NCBI RefSeq assembly: GCF_028583425.1
Contig: NC_072801.1
Span: 21,410,001-21,474,000, forward strand
Direction of reading: 5' to 3'
Length of the DNA: 64,000 bases
DNA from: Eublepharis macularius
Taxonomy: Eukaryota > Chordata > Lepidosauria > Squamata > Eublepharidae
In this document: one piece after another, positions 44,761 to 54,900 of the stretch
Layout of the letters: each line of letters starts with the position of its first letter
How positions within the stretch are numbered: the first letter of the stretch is position 1
Translations under genes and position numbers: made by a program
The notes under the pieces: generated by a model
What the model saw: the letters and a program-made list of their open reading frames with translations, nothing else
What the model was told of the DNA's origin: nothing
Databases searched by the model: none

Positions 44761-46878
44761 AATGTACGATAATGAGGCTGGGTCAACAGGGAGGGAGAGA
44801 AACGAGAGACCCTGAGGATGTGCAGAGTGCTGGAGGTTCCATGGGATGGAGGCAGGCTTTTCACTTGCAGGTTAAAAAAAAAAGGGGGAGGGGGGAGGCT
44901 TTAAAGGCATATATTCCACAAAACGGAACGGCATAGCTGCGGCGGCTTCTGCAAGGTACTACTATACACTGTAACTACTGGAATAAACACTTGTATCGAT
45001 TTGGTTCGCACTGTTCATTGCATGTATTATTGCCTTGTTTGCGCCGCGCTGTTTTCTAATTTTTAACAGTTCAGTGGTTGCGTTACTTACGGTATATATA
45101 TTGCAATGGTTTGGGAATCGGAATCGCGGCGAGGAAGGCAGACTGTATCAAGCAGATGGTTAAAATATGTACATGTGAGTCAAAGCTCAGGTCGTATCTG
45201 ACAAAGAGGTAAGTGCTTATCCCCTGTACAATTTTTGCTGGTTTTTAATTAAGGTCGTAGCGGACTTGAGGTTTGCTCTGCTAGACAGAGTAACATGGCC
45301 ACCCACCTGAGCAGCACAGCCTCCCCCCCCCCCCAGTAAGGATATAAACTTCCATGAACTTAAGAGAGTGTAACCACATTTAGGGCTGCACTGCATCTCC
45401 AATCATTACAGATTGGGTGGGGGCAGCTTTTTGCCTCTTTGCAAGCACTGATTTATAGCAATGACAACAACAATCCAAGCATCTCTCTTACACATGAGTA
45501 TTGTTGATGATGTTGGACAAAGTTACACCGTATCCTCGGGGGGGGGGCGGGAATGGAGGATGATGACAAAGCAGCAGCTTTGCTGCCTGATCCTGCGCAG
45601 AGCAGGCAGCTAGGAACACACAGTGGTGTTGGATAGGAGCTGGTAGCCGGCTTCCCCCTTTGGCCTTCTGGGAAGAACGGAAGGGTCACAAATATAAAAG
45701 CAGGTGTTTGTTAAAGTCTAAGCCAGATGGAAAACAGAGTTCAGTTAGAAAGCCAAGAGCCAAAGGCTGTGTGGGTAGTCATTTTAACAATCCAGTACTT
45801 TATTTACAGTACCAAAACTAACCTCAGCTGCAGTGAGGGAAATGGCAGGTTGTTGATATGCATGCATTTTCATACCTGCATGAAGTGCAAATAAGATGCA
45901 GCTCCCACCCCCCAAACTCCAGAGCTTTAATGTCTAGGGATCCAGGAAAGGGGGCCAAGTCTTTGGAGCTGATATGCCATGTCGGAGCTTGACCGATATG
46001 GCACATCGGTCAAGAGCTACGTGGAATGGACAAGACCACTCACGGATGTTAGCAGTCAGGTGAGAAACAGGAGTGAGTAGCATGTGGAAAAGTAGAGCCT
46101 CTAAAGAGTAGGTGTTATCAGTGCACTTCAGGGATTATTGATTAATAAGGCAGCTGCATATTACTCAAGTTCAATAATTATTTTCAAATACTTCAACAAC
46201 AACCAACTTTTTCCTGTCTCTGAAGTACTATTAATACATTAACCTCTCTTAGGCCCGGATAGAAAATTGCCCACCTGGCATCAACTTGCAGCTTAGGGTC
46301 TTCCAAATCCTCTCCTGCTGCCTTTGAAGTGGACACATTTACTTACCCATCACATTTAGAAATTATAATCTCCAAGACACACACTTTCAAAAAGCCAACA
46401 CAAATTTTAGGTATTCTCTCACAATTAATTCCACAAAGGTTGCATCCCCAGATACTTGCTTCTGATTTTGCTCTGCCTCTATAGGAAATCAATAGTGTTG
46501 TATGATCACCAAGTTCTAGCGGCTTGAGAGAAGAGGGGAGTTCCCAAGGGAGAGTTTGGTAACTTGACTTCTGGTACTGTAAACCACGTTGTTGCACAGC
46601 CATAGAAGGGACAGCAGGAAGGAAACTGGCAGGCCATAAAAGCAGTATGAAGACAGCCCACTCCTGTTGCAGGAGGTGGAGGGTTAAAAACTGCCTCAGT
46701 TTCCCTGTCCCTGCCACCCAACTTCAGAAAAGAAAGAAGCAAGCAAAGTTGTTGGGGTTTTTTTTTAAGTCACATCTTCCAGGCTAGAAAAAGTCCCTTT
46801 TGCTTAAAATTCTTCCGGCTTGCCTAATAATAAATGCAGAGGAATACAGCTGGTTAAAAAGCTGACTCTAGAACTGAG
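44761..46878. other. Intergenic stretch without recognised genes
   Basis: Contains homopolymer runs (44871-44884, 45326-45337, 45539-45547). No repeat family or coding exon was recognised. Confidence 0.5.
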
Positions 46879-47587
46879 TTGGGGACTAGAGATGGGCACG
46901 AACCACAAAAGAACCGAACCATGAGCCGGCACGAACTGGGGCCAGTTTATGAACCAGTTTGTGGTTTGTGGGGTTTAAATGCTCCTTTCCGGCCGCTTAG
47001 CAGCGGCAGGGAAAGTGGCATTTGACAGTTTAAAGGGCCTTGCAAGTGGCAGGTCCCTTTAAACTATCAACTGGCAAGAGGCAGGGGGGGATCCTGGGGG
47101 CTCCAGCCCCACACTTACCTCACACTGTGGGCCTGCAGTGTCCTCCCGCGAGGGGTGGGAAGGCTGTTTTGTCTCTTCCGCTGCTGCGTGGCCCCGCAGG
47201 GCGGCGGAGGAGGCCAAAAACGGCCTTCCTGCCCCTCAAATGGCAGCCGTGGCGGCCATTTGAGGGGCGGGAAGACCATTTTCGGCTCCCTCCGCAACCG
47301 AAAATGGCCTCCCTGCCCCTCAAATGGCAGCCATGGTGGGGCTGGGATTTGGGCAGTTTAAAGGGCCCTGTGGCTTTCAATTTTATATGGCCATTTCCCT
47401 GTGGAAATGGCCATTTAAACTGTCCCTTTATGACCCGAACGAACCAGTAGACCAGTTTGTGGAAGTTCATGGAAACCAGCTTCCATGAACCACTGGCTCA
47501 CGAACCACTGGTTCGCGATCCATAAACTGGCCTGGTTTGTACGTTTTTTGGGTCATAATTTGATTCGTGTCCATCTCTATTGGGGAC
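46879..47587. mobile_element. Non-autonomous hAT-type DNA transposon with perfect 8-bp target duplication
   Basis: Body 46887-47579 (693 bp). Inverted ends TAGAGATGGGCACGAA and TTCGTGTCCATCTCTA differ at one base. The flanking 8-mers TTGGGGAC at 46879-46886 and 47580-47587 are identical, as expected for hAT. Inside are nested inverted pieces: GAACCAGTTTGTGG versus CCAGTTTGTGGAAG-type ends, a repeated GGCAGTTTAAAGGGCC-like block, and several CCCCTCAAATGGCAGCC units with inverted partners. No transposase, so it is a passenger element. Confidence 0.9.
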
Positions 47588-47640
47588 TACCAGGAGCAGC
47601 TGAGTGCAAAAGTTGACTTATTCTTATGAGGAACAGAAAG

Positions 47641-47980
47641 GGTATCATCTTACATGGTTTGTAACAATGTTCTTGCGTTTGTAACAGACAAAGTTACTGG
47701 GCATTTGGCAACTCAATCAACACTCAACCAGTACAGCATGTACTTTTTAGGGACGTACACCTTCCTTGGGTAAATATCAACTCAGCCTTTATTCTGTAAT
47801 ACCAAGGTAAGGAAAACACAAGTCCCCCCGCTCTTTTTGGCTACGATATTAATATTCCTTTCAAGGATGCCAAAGTTGGAGGGAAGTATTTATCCAGTTA
47901 GTTAACACAAGTGTCAACATTTAGGGGAAAGATGTTAAAAGAATGGCTGTGTTGAAACTGTGGCCCGGATCCTGCAGATC
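47641..47980 (+). repeat. Unclassified repeat, copy 2 of 2
   Basis: Begins GGTATCATCTTACATGGTTT and shares GGGCATTTGGCAACTCAATC, GGGTAAATATCAACTCAGCC, AATATTCCTTTCAAGGATGC and AAGTGTCAACATTTAGG with 39011-39350, in order. It starts 53 bases after the hAT element's right duplication. Confidence 0.7.
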
Positions 47981-49040
47981 TCTTTCCTCCGCTATGAGGT
48001 GCACGACAGGTGTGTTCTTTCACAAACTGGAACATAAACCAGCACAATGGCCTGGTACAACTACCGCAAAACTGACAACATATTTCTCTGGTGGATGACT
48101 CGCCCTCCCACTCCTGCCACAACACAATTAAGTCAACCCAATTAAACGTGCCCACATCTGGTGGAACTGAAAGCACAGATATGAAAAAGAGAAGGGGGGA
48201 AATCCAGCAAGGTTATGTTCAAATTAATTTTATTGACATATTGGGGGCCATTCTACATGCAATGTTTGATTGTTTGGGAACATATAAAGAAGGCTGTTGC
48301 ATGGCTCCCCCTTTCTTCACTTGTGCTGGATTGGGCCCTTGGTGTTCAAAAGAAGATCTGACTTTTTTTGAACAGGAGAGAAAAGGGAACCCAGACCAAC
48401 AGGTGCTATAAAGCTATCGCATCAAAATGAGTGTCTGTATCCTTGCTTTTCTTTATAAATACTGAGAGAACTACTTCCCAATTGCTCCTTCCAACATAGC
48501 CAATGCAACTGCGTCCCCACTAAAAACACATAAAGACAAAACCAACTTATTAGAAAAGTTGCTTGGAAAGAACACATACGTATCTCTTGGTCCTTCACCT
48601 TTGATCAATAATCCTTGTTTTGCTTGGCATCAAAATAGCATCTAAACACACAGGTTCCAGAGCAGGGCATGCAGACGTGAACAGATCTACTTCAAAATAC
48701 AGAACTATTCTAGATCATACCACAACATTACTTTGTTTTGCATCATAAAAAAAAGATCCAAACACTATCACGCTGGCTGAAAACTAGGATGCAAACCCAC
48801 AGCAGTGGCAAATCCACGGTGGAAGTCAATGGAAGTCTCATTCGATCTGCAGAGCGGCAGGACTGGCCCTTTGACACAGCTGCTCTGCTCTCTTAGGTTC
48901 CAGGTAATTAAATCCACCAGCCCGGTAGACGCAACACGCGTCTGCTTCATGGAGCAGTAAGATTTGGCAGTTGGCAACTGCAGTGCCAGACTCAGGACTG
49001 AACTAGGGATGGGGGCAGGATCCCATGTGTAATTACAAAC
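47981..49040. other. Intergenic stretch, nothing recognised
   Basis: No known repeat or gene seen; the open frames here are short and domain-free. Confidence 0.5.
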
Positions 49041-49266
49041 TAGGGCTGCCACCCTCCAGGTAGTGGCTGGAGATCTCCTGGAATTACAACTGGTCTCCAG
49101 GCCACAGAGTTCATCTGGAGAAAATGGCTATTTTGGGGGGGGTGGACTCTATGGAATTATGCCATGCCAAGGTCCTTTCCCTCTCCAAATCCCACTTTCT
49201 CCAGGTTTCTCCAGGTTTCACCCCCCAGATCTCGAGGAATTTCCCAACCTGGAGCTGGCAACCCTA
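49041..49266. mobile_element. hAT-like miniature element
   Basis: Ends TAGGGCTGCCACCCTCCAGG and CCTGGAGCTGGCAACCCTA are inverted partners. Inside: GGAGATCTCCTGGAATTACA, TTCATCTGGAGAAAATGGCT. The termini are of the squamate TAGGGTTGCC type. The flanking 8-mers (TTACAAAC / CCCCACAC) match poorly, so the copy is old or its edge is misplaced. Confidence 0.7.
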
Positions 49267-50640
49267 CCCCACACTCAGCAACTTTTTTAAAAAAATGGAA
49301 CATGGGAAGGTGAAGGGAAATCGAAGGCTGCCTTCTCCTTTCCCTTACCTTGCAGCATGCTATTGCTTGCCAGGTGCTCCTCAGACCATGAAGAGCAGCC
49401 AGGCCTTTAAGTGAAATGTGCAAAGCAAGAAAGTGTGGTGAGGAAAGGTGGGGGAAGGAGCAGGGTTGGGCTGCTCCCACGCTCTGTTTTTGGGAAAGAG
49501 GAAAAGGACGCCACTCGTGTCTCAACTCTAAACATCAGTGGATGGACGTGGATTGAAATACAGCTGGCTCTCCCCCACCAATTGACCTACCTTTAAGACA
49601 CAACCTCTCTCTTTTCTTAGGAATTCCACCTCCCACTTGCGCAACGGTAGCTTCGGTTTTTGGTCTTTTTCCTGCTGCTTGTTTAGGATTAGGCTGCAAA
49701 TACATAAAAACCAAATACCTGATTTAACTCTTCCCGAACCCTGAGACCAGTGGGATTTGCGTCCAGTGGCTCCTTAAGAGACCAGCAGTCCTGCTGTTCT
49801 TCTGCAGACCAACATGGCTACATATCTGACCCCTGTGAGTGTCTGTGGAGGGGAGGGGCAGCAGCCGTCCACTTAAATGCTCCCCCATATTAAAAAATTC
49901 CCTGCCACAGCAAACTACCGTTTCAAAGAGACAGGGTAAACCTCACAATCTCTGCATCCTGAATCACGCGCACACACCCTGTATTTTGCAGAGGGCTGTA
50001 CCGTATGATGCTCCAGCACCCTGATACAGCCAAACTTCATGATCAGGTATATAGCTATGGCTTCTGTATTTTTTTTATATCAGGCAGAGATCTGTAAAGC
50101 TGGATTCTAAAATACAGGCTTTTTAAACATGTGGGTGATGCAGCTGCTGTATCTATACTTCGCTCCAGCCAGAAAGGTGGCAGGAAGTAAAAAGGCTGCC
50201 TGGAGTTGCTGGAAGAAGCATAGACTTGTGGAAGATTTCCATGGGCTGCATCTAATGCACAGGGATGAATAATGGACTAGTGTTACAGACCTTGGGCCAC
50301 CTGAATGCAGTTTTCCTGGCCTGTTATGTTAGGAAAGGGTTAATGGGTAGCACAGAGGGGAAAAGGTGTCCCAGCAGCAGTGGCGACTGGCTCAGGTACT
50401 GGGAAATCATCCCTGCAAGGGAGCATCATTCTTATTGATCAGAACGCTCCCTTAAAAGTTAGTGGCATCACAATTCACAGCATAGCGTGCAGAGGAGCAC
50501 TGTGTTTCGATTGTGACAAGAATGAGCCAGGAAGCACACAGTCTCAAACATCACGTTCTCCTTTTATCCCGATTTCACCAAGAGAGACAGAAGACTTCCT
50601 GGTTTACAGCAAACTGCAGTTTGCTCTTGTGATCTTTCTC
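49267..50640. other. Intergenic stretch
   Basis: Holds a decayed Penelope-type terminal piece at about 49755-49829 (GCGTCCAGTGGCTCCTTAAG, TGCAGACCAACATGGCTACA). Otherwise unassigned. Confidence 0.45.
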
Positions 50641-51064
50641 AGAGGCCCTTGCTTTGGGCGCCCTACGAATGAAAGCAGGCGGCTTCCAGGGGAAAGGCTT
50701 CACAGTGGTGGCCCCGTGACTATGGAATAGCCTCTCCCGAGACATTCACGTGGTACAGCCTTGGCTAGTGTTTTGGCACCAAGTTCCTTACAGCTGGCTT
50801 TTCCTTTTGTTACATGATTTGCTAAATTAGATTTTGCTGCTTCATTAACCCGTTTTTCTCTGCCAGAATCATTCTGTGGTATTTGTATTTCTATCCCCGG
50901 TTGGAAGCCTGGTTATTTTCGTCACTGTAGCTGTGGCTTTTGCCAGCTGTTTTAACAATGCTTACATGATTTGTTTGGAGGGTTTTACGGTAAGGTTTTA
51001 TTGCTTCAGATTTGTCACCCTGAATGTATCTTGGAAAAGGCAGAATAAAAATAAATAAATAAAC
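50640..51064 (+). mobile_element. L2/CR1-type LINE 3' fragment
   Basis: Reads TGACTATGGAATAGCCTCTC (the end of a LINE ORF), a T-rich 3'UTR, then GAAAAGGCAGAATAAAAATA, AATAAATAAAC as tail. This is the usual form of reptile L2/CR1 3' ends. Confidence 0.55.
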
Positions 51065-51754
51065 TTGCTAAGGTTTAGATGCTGCAGTCCGTGTTTGTTC
51101 CTAACCAGGAAGTCTTCTATTTCATCATGGTGAACAAACAGAAGAGGGAGGGGAAACACCCATCAAACAGCTTCCATCGCTTGCTCTTGTCACACCAACA
51201 AACCCACTAGGGTTTCTTTCCGATGTTCAAATGCAGCCACTGTTTTCAAGAGACGGGCTATAGGAGAGAATGTCTAAATTACAAAGCCCCAATTCACATT
51301 TGAGTTTCAGTTTCACGGTCAGCTTGTGTCCACAGGCTCAGCTTACAGTGAACGATTGAATGCAGGCAATTCATCAGCACTGCACCAAATAAATATTACT
51401 AAGTGAATAAATTAAAGCACTTCCCCTCCTCCCCATTTAAGAAAATTCCAGTTCTACAGACAATGCAGCTGGAACTTGACCCATCACCACCTGCGTGGGC
51501 TACACAACCCAACACTGTCGCAATGGCTCCTCCACATTCCTGAACGCCACTCAGAGGGCGCATCCAGCGGATGGCATTGTCGCTGTTCACAAGCAGCCGC
51601 GATGCTTCATCCTTCGCTCTTCATGGGAGGAAGCATTCAGACGGGTTTGCCGCACAGCTCCACCGCACCTTTACATTGCATGGGGCGGGCAGAGAGAGTG
51701 GAAGACGGGAGGGGAAGTTCATGCCACAGCCCATCTCTAATGAATGGAGGCACA
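51065..51754 (-). other. TECPR1: TECPR1 3'UTR, probable; end not resolved
   Basis: Non-coding stretch after the TECPR1 stop on the minus strand. I see no minus-strand AATAAA between 51755 and 51065. The first is at 51002-50997, inside a LINE 3' tail. The 3' end therefore remains open. A 183-codon open frame on the plus strand (51476-52027) overlaps the last exon and looks like a shadow. Confidence 0.4.
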
Positions 51755-51952
51755 TTAACACTGAACGGCATTTCTGTCCAGGCTGTGGTCTTCATCCACA
51801 AAGAGTGTGGACTGCGGAGAGTCTCCTCTTCCTTCACTCTCTCCTGCTTCGGAATTGTTGGATTCAACCAGATGCTCCACTGTGGCTTCCCAGGAGGCCC
51901 GTTTGGCGATTTCTGTAGCATTTCCCCTGACAGTAACGTGCTCCCATCCTCC
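51755..51952 (-). CDS. TECPR1: TECPR1 last coding exon, divergent C-terminal tail
   Basis: Minus strand: acceptor TCTTCCAG, stop TAA at 51757-51755. Encodes GGWEHVTVRGNAT, then 52 residues rich in Glu and Ser that end DRNAVQC. The human tail after ANAT is about 24 residues and ends PVCC. The exon start is secure; the tail's homology is not. Confidence 0.88.
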   Translation of the reverse strand, partial: GGWEHVTVRGNATEIAKRASWEATVEHLVESNNSEAGESEGRGDSPQSTLFVDEDHSLDRNAVQC

Positions 51953-54900
51953 CTGGAAGACAGGCACACGAGAGATGCTTTAAGGAAGGACGTAGCAGCC
52001 TCTGAAAGGCTAACGCCATGGAAATAGGTGGGAAAAGACTGGTTTGAAGTCAGACACAGGCATTGCCCTTCCACGTTATGTTCAGAGGTAATATTAACTA
52101 ACACTGGCAAACCCACCTCTTTCAAAACTAATGCTGGAAAGTCACCTCAACGTAAGGTAGAGCGAGTTTTTAAAAAAGATCTCTGTTTTAATTTTTCAAT
52201 TAATTTAACTTAATTTATTAAATTTCTAACCCACCCTCCCCGCGAACAGGCTCAGGATGGGTAACAACGTTATTAAATAACAACAATAAATACAGTATAA
52301 ATACAAGTAGTATAAAACTCGGTTTAAAAACCCTAACAACATACCCAACAGCGGCAAAGATGTTAAGACTATACACCTCTTCAGCAATCAGAGAGGGTCG
52401 GGCAGGCAGGTCATGGATGTAAGGCCTCAACACAAAACAAGATCTCTGCAAACTTCTACCCCCAAATTGAGATCCAATAATGAAATATAATTAATCACCA
52501 CAACACACACATAAATCAGGGCTACGTCAATATATTCATAACTCTATAGTAATTCTAGAGTAATTACTGGGCCTGGGAGCATCAGTATGTACCATGTGTT
52601 CAAGAAAAAGTAACTGTATCTTAAGAAATCATCTCAAACAATCTGCCCTTTTACTTTGGGGGCAAGTTTTCCCATCACTAAAACATGACCACCGATTCTT
52701 AAGGTGAAACTCACTGTTTTCTAAAGTCCGGATATCACAAGTTTGGCTACCATTAAAGTTTTTAAAAAAAAATTATTTAATTTTAGTTGCAATGAACAAG
52801 AAACATAATTGGTAACAACCTTCCAATAAACTATTAACACAATTGTTATTTACATTCAAGTAAAAGATTCTGAATAAAATACATCTTCCTTTCATGCTGT
52901 TATTACTCTCTAACAATGATATTGAGTGTATATTTTCCTAATGCCTTTTCAAGAATTCTCAAAAATAGGTAAGCAAGTTATAATAATCCTGGGTTGGCAA
53001 GAGCATTTTTAGAGAATCGACTCGTCAAGAATTTTAAGACTGGAAACCATTGCTCAACTGTGATTGGAAATTTGATCATTCTGATTGTGTTAATTGGCCT
53101 GTGGGTTTTTCCATAGTAAATTGATCCCACACTTGGGTAGGCTACCATTAAAGTTGTTGGCAATGGGCATATTAAATCTTTGTATCGATAACACTGAGCA
53201 GAGATCACTCTGGGTTCTTTATGAACCTGGGGCCCAACAATCCCCTTAACAAGAATCAGAAAGAAACAACGCCAGAAAGGGTCTTGTGATTCATGGCCCA
53301 TGCACAGCATACCTTCTTACATAGAATGAATCACAGTACCAATTTGCAAACTAAAGCCCCCAAACAGAAAAAGGCACAAATCAGATTTTAAAATCTGTTC
53401 ACCAGAGAAAGGGCTAATTCTCTTGGAAGAAAAGGTTTTGCCAAAAAAGAAAAGTATCCTACAACACAGGAAACCAGATTTGGAAGTGTGAAGGAGGTCA
53501 AGCGTGTAGATTTGTCCTTCGTAAGAACTCTTCCAGAAAGGTGCAAAAACTCTCCATCGGATGAACACAAAGGGCGCTTTGCCCATGCCATCCCTCAAAC
53601 CAAAGGAGGCTTGCTATCCAAAGGCAATGCTTCCCTGTCCCTTACTCGAGGCTTCACATGCCCTCTGCTTTGGAACCATCTCCATGTCGCACTTACAACC
53701 GGGCCAAAACAGATACCAAAATGGTTTGGAACCTCTGTTGGGAACAATTCAGGATTCAAAGGTTACTCACCCCGATGCCGTAGTCCCAGGATTGCCCTTT
53801 TGGCTCCATCGGCTGGACTCCCGTCCGGTGACAGACAGTTCCGCAACTGAGGCTGTGGCTGCCCTGTACTTTATCGGCTATCACCCAAACCTACCGAACA
53901 AAGATGCAAGAGAACAGCTGTAAGCACAGTTCCTGCATGTGGAAATAAGGCAGCTTCATACAGAAATTGCCTTCCAAGTGCTTCCGTATTCTCCCCTTCC
54001 TGCAGACTTTAAGAGCAAAGGGCCACTAACAAGGGGATCAAAATGCCTACACAAGAAGGAAGCATTCTATTCAAGAATTTACATATATCTGGACTTCCGG
54101 TTTGGGATTCATGGAGGTCTAACGCAGCTCCATTTGCGGAGCTGACCGGACTGCCGTTTTAATCGGCCGGAGGGGTGAAAATAACCCGCGGCCGACTGCT
54201 CTCAGGCGGGGAGCAGGCAAAGAACGCTCAAGACCCTAGGGTGAGTTAGATCTCGGACGAGGGGGGGCTCTACACAAGGAGTCTCCCCCCTGATCCTTGA
54301 GGTCCCACCTTGCGACGGGTCGGCTATAATCTCTGCGGCAGTTTTGGGGCCAATTCGGCTGGCATAAGACCTACATACCCAAGCTTCGATCGGGGAGGGA
54401 AGTCGAGAGGAGAATTTAAGATCGAAACAGCGATTACAACCCGAGAAAGCTGAAGAGAAGGTAAAGATCGCTATCTCTTGAAACGGGACAGATTGATAAA
54501 AACAGAGAAGAAAGAAAGTAGATTTTTAAACTGCAACAGACTAGTGAAAAGGAGGCGAAGACTCGGCAGGAGTTGTATTTTAAAAGAGACTAAATTTAAA
54601 GAAGTTATTGCAAAAATTGGACTATTGTTTTGAATACCTGTGGTTTCGGAGCTGTGGGAAAAAGACACCATCGCGAGACCTGCTGTGGGAAGACGGGAGA
54701 CAGGAAGTGCGTAACAACAATAGAGTGGCTGGAGGGAAGCGGCCCTTGCCGACGGACAGGAAGCAGGGAATCGCCATTTTTGAAAGGGGAAGGGTCGCGG
54801 CTTCAGCGGAAGAGGAAGTAGGCCATCTTGGATTACAATAACATAGAGAAACCATAGAGAAAAGACGCCCGACATTTTGGATACAAAAAAAATTAATTTT

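Noticed and set aside
44118-44864. Several short open frames over the CpG-rich stretch
   Set aside because: No known domain or start/splice context; GC-rich DNA gives open frames by chance.
47040-47450. 136-codon plus-strand frame and minus-strand counterparts
   Set aside because: It lies wholly inside the hAT passenger element and is produced by its GC-rich mirrored units; no transposase motif.
51476-52027. 183-codon plus-strand open frame
   Set aside because: It overlaps the TECPR1 last exon on the other strand, where the homology is clear. No domain of its own.
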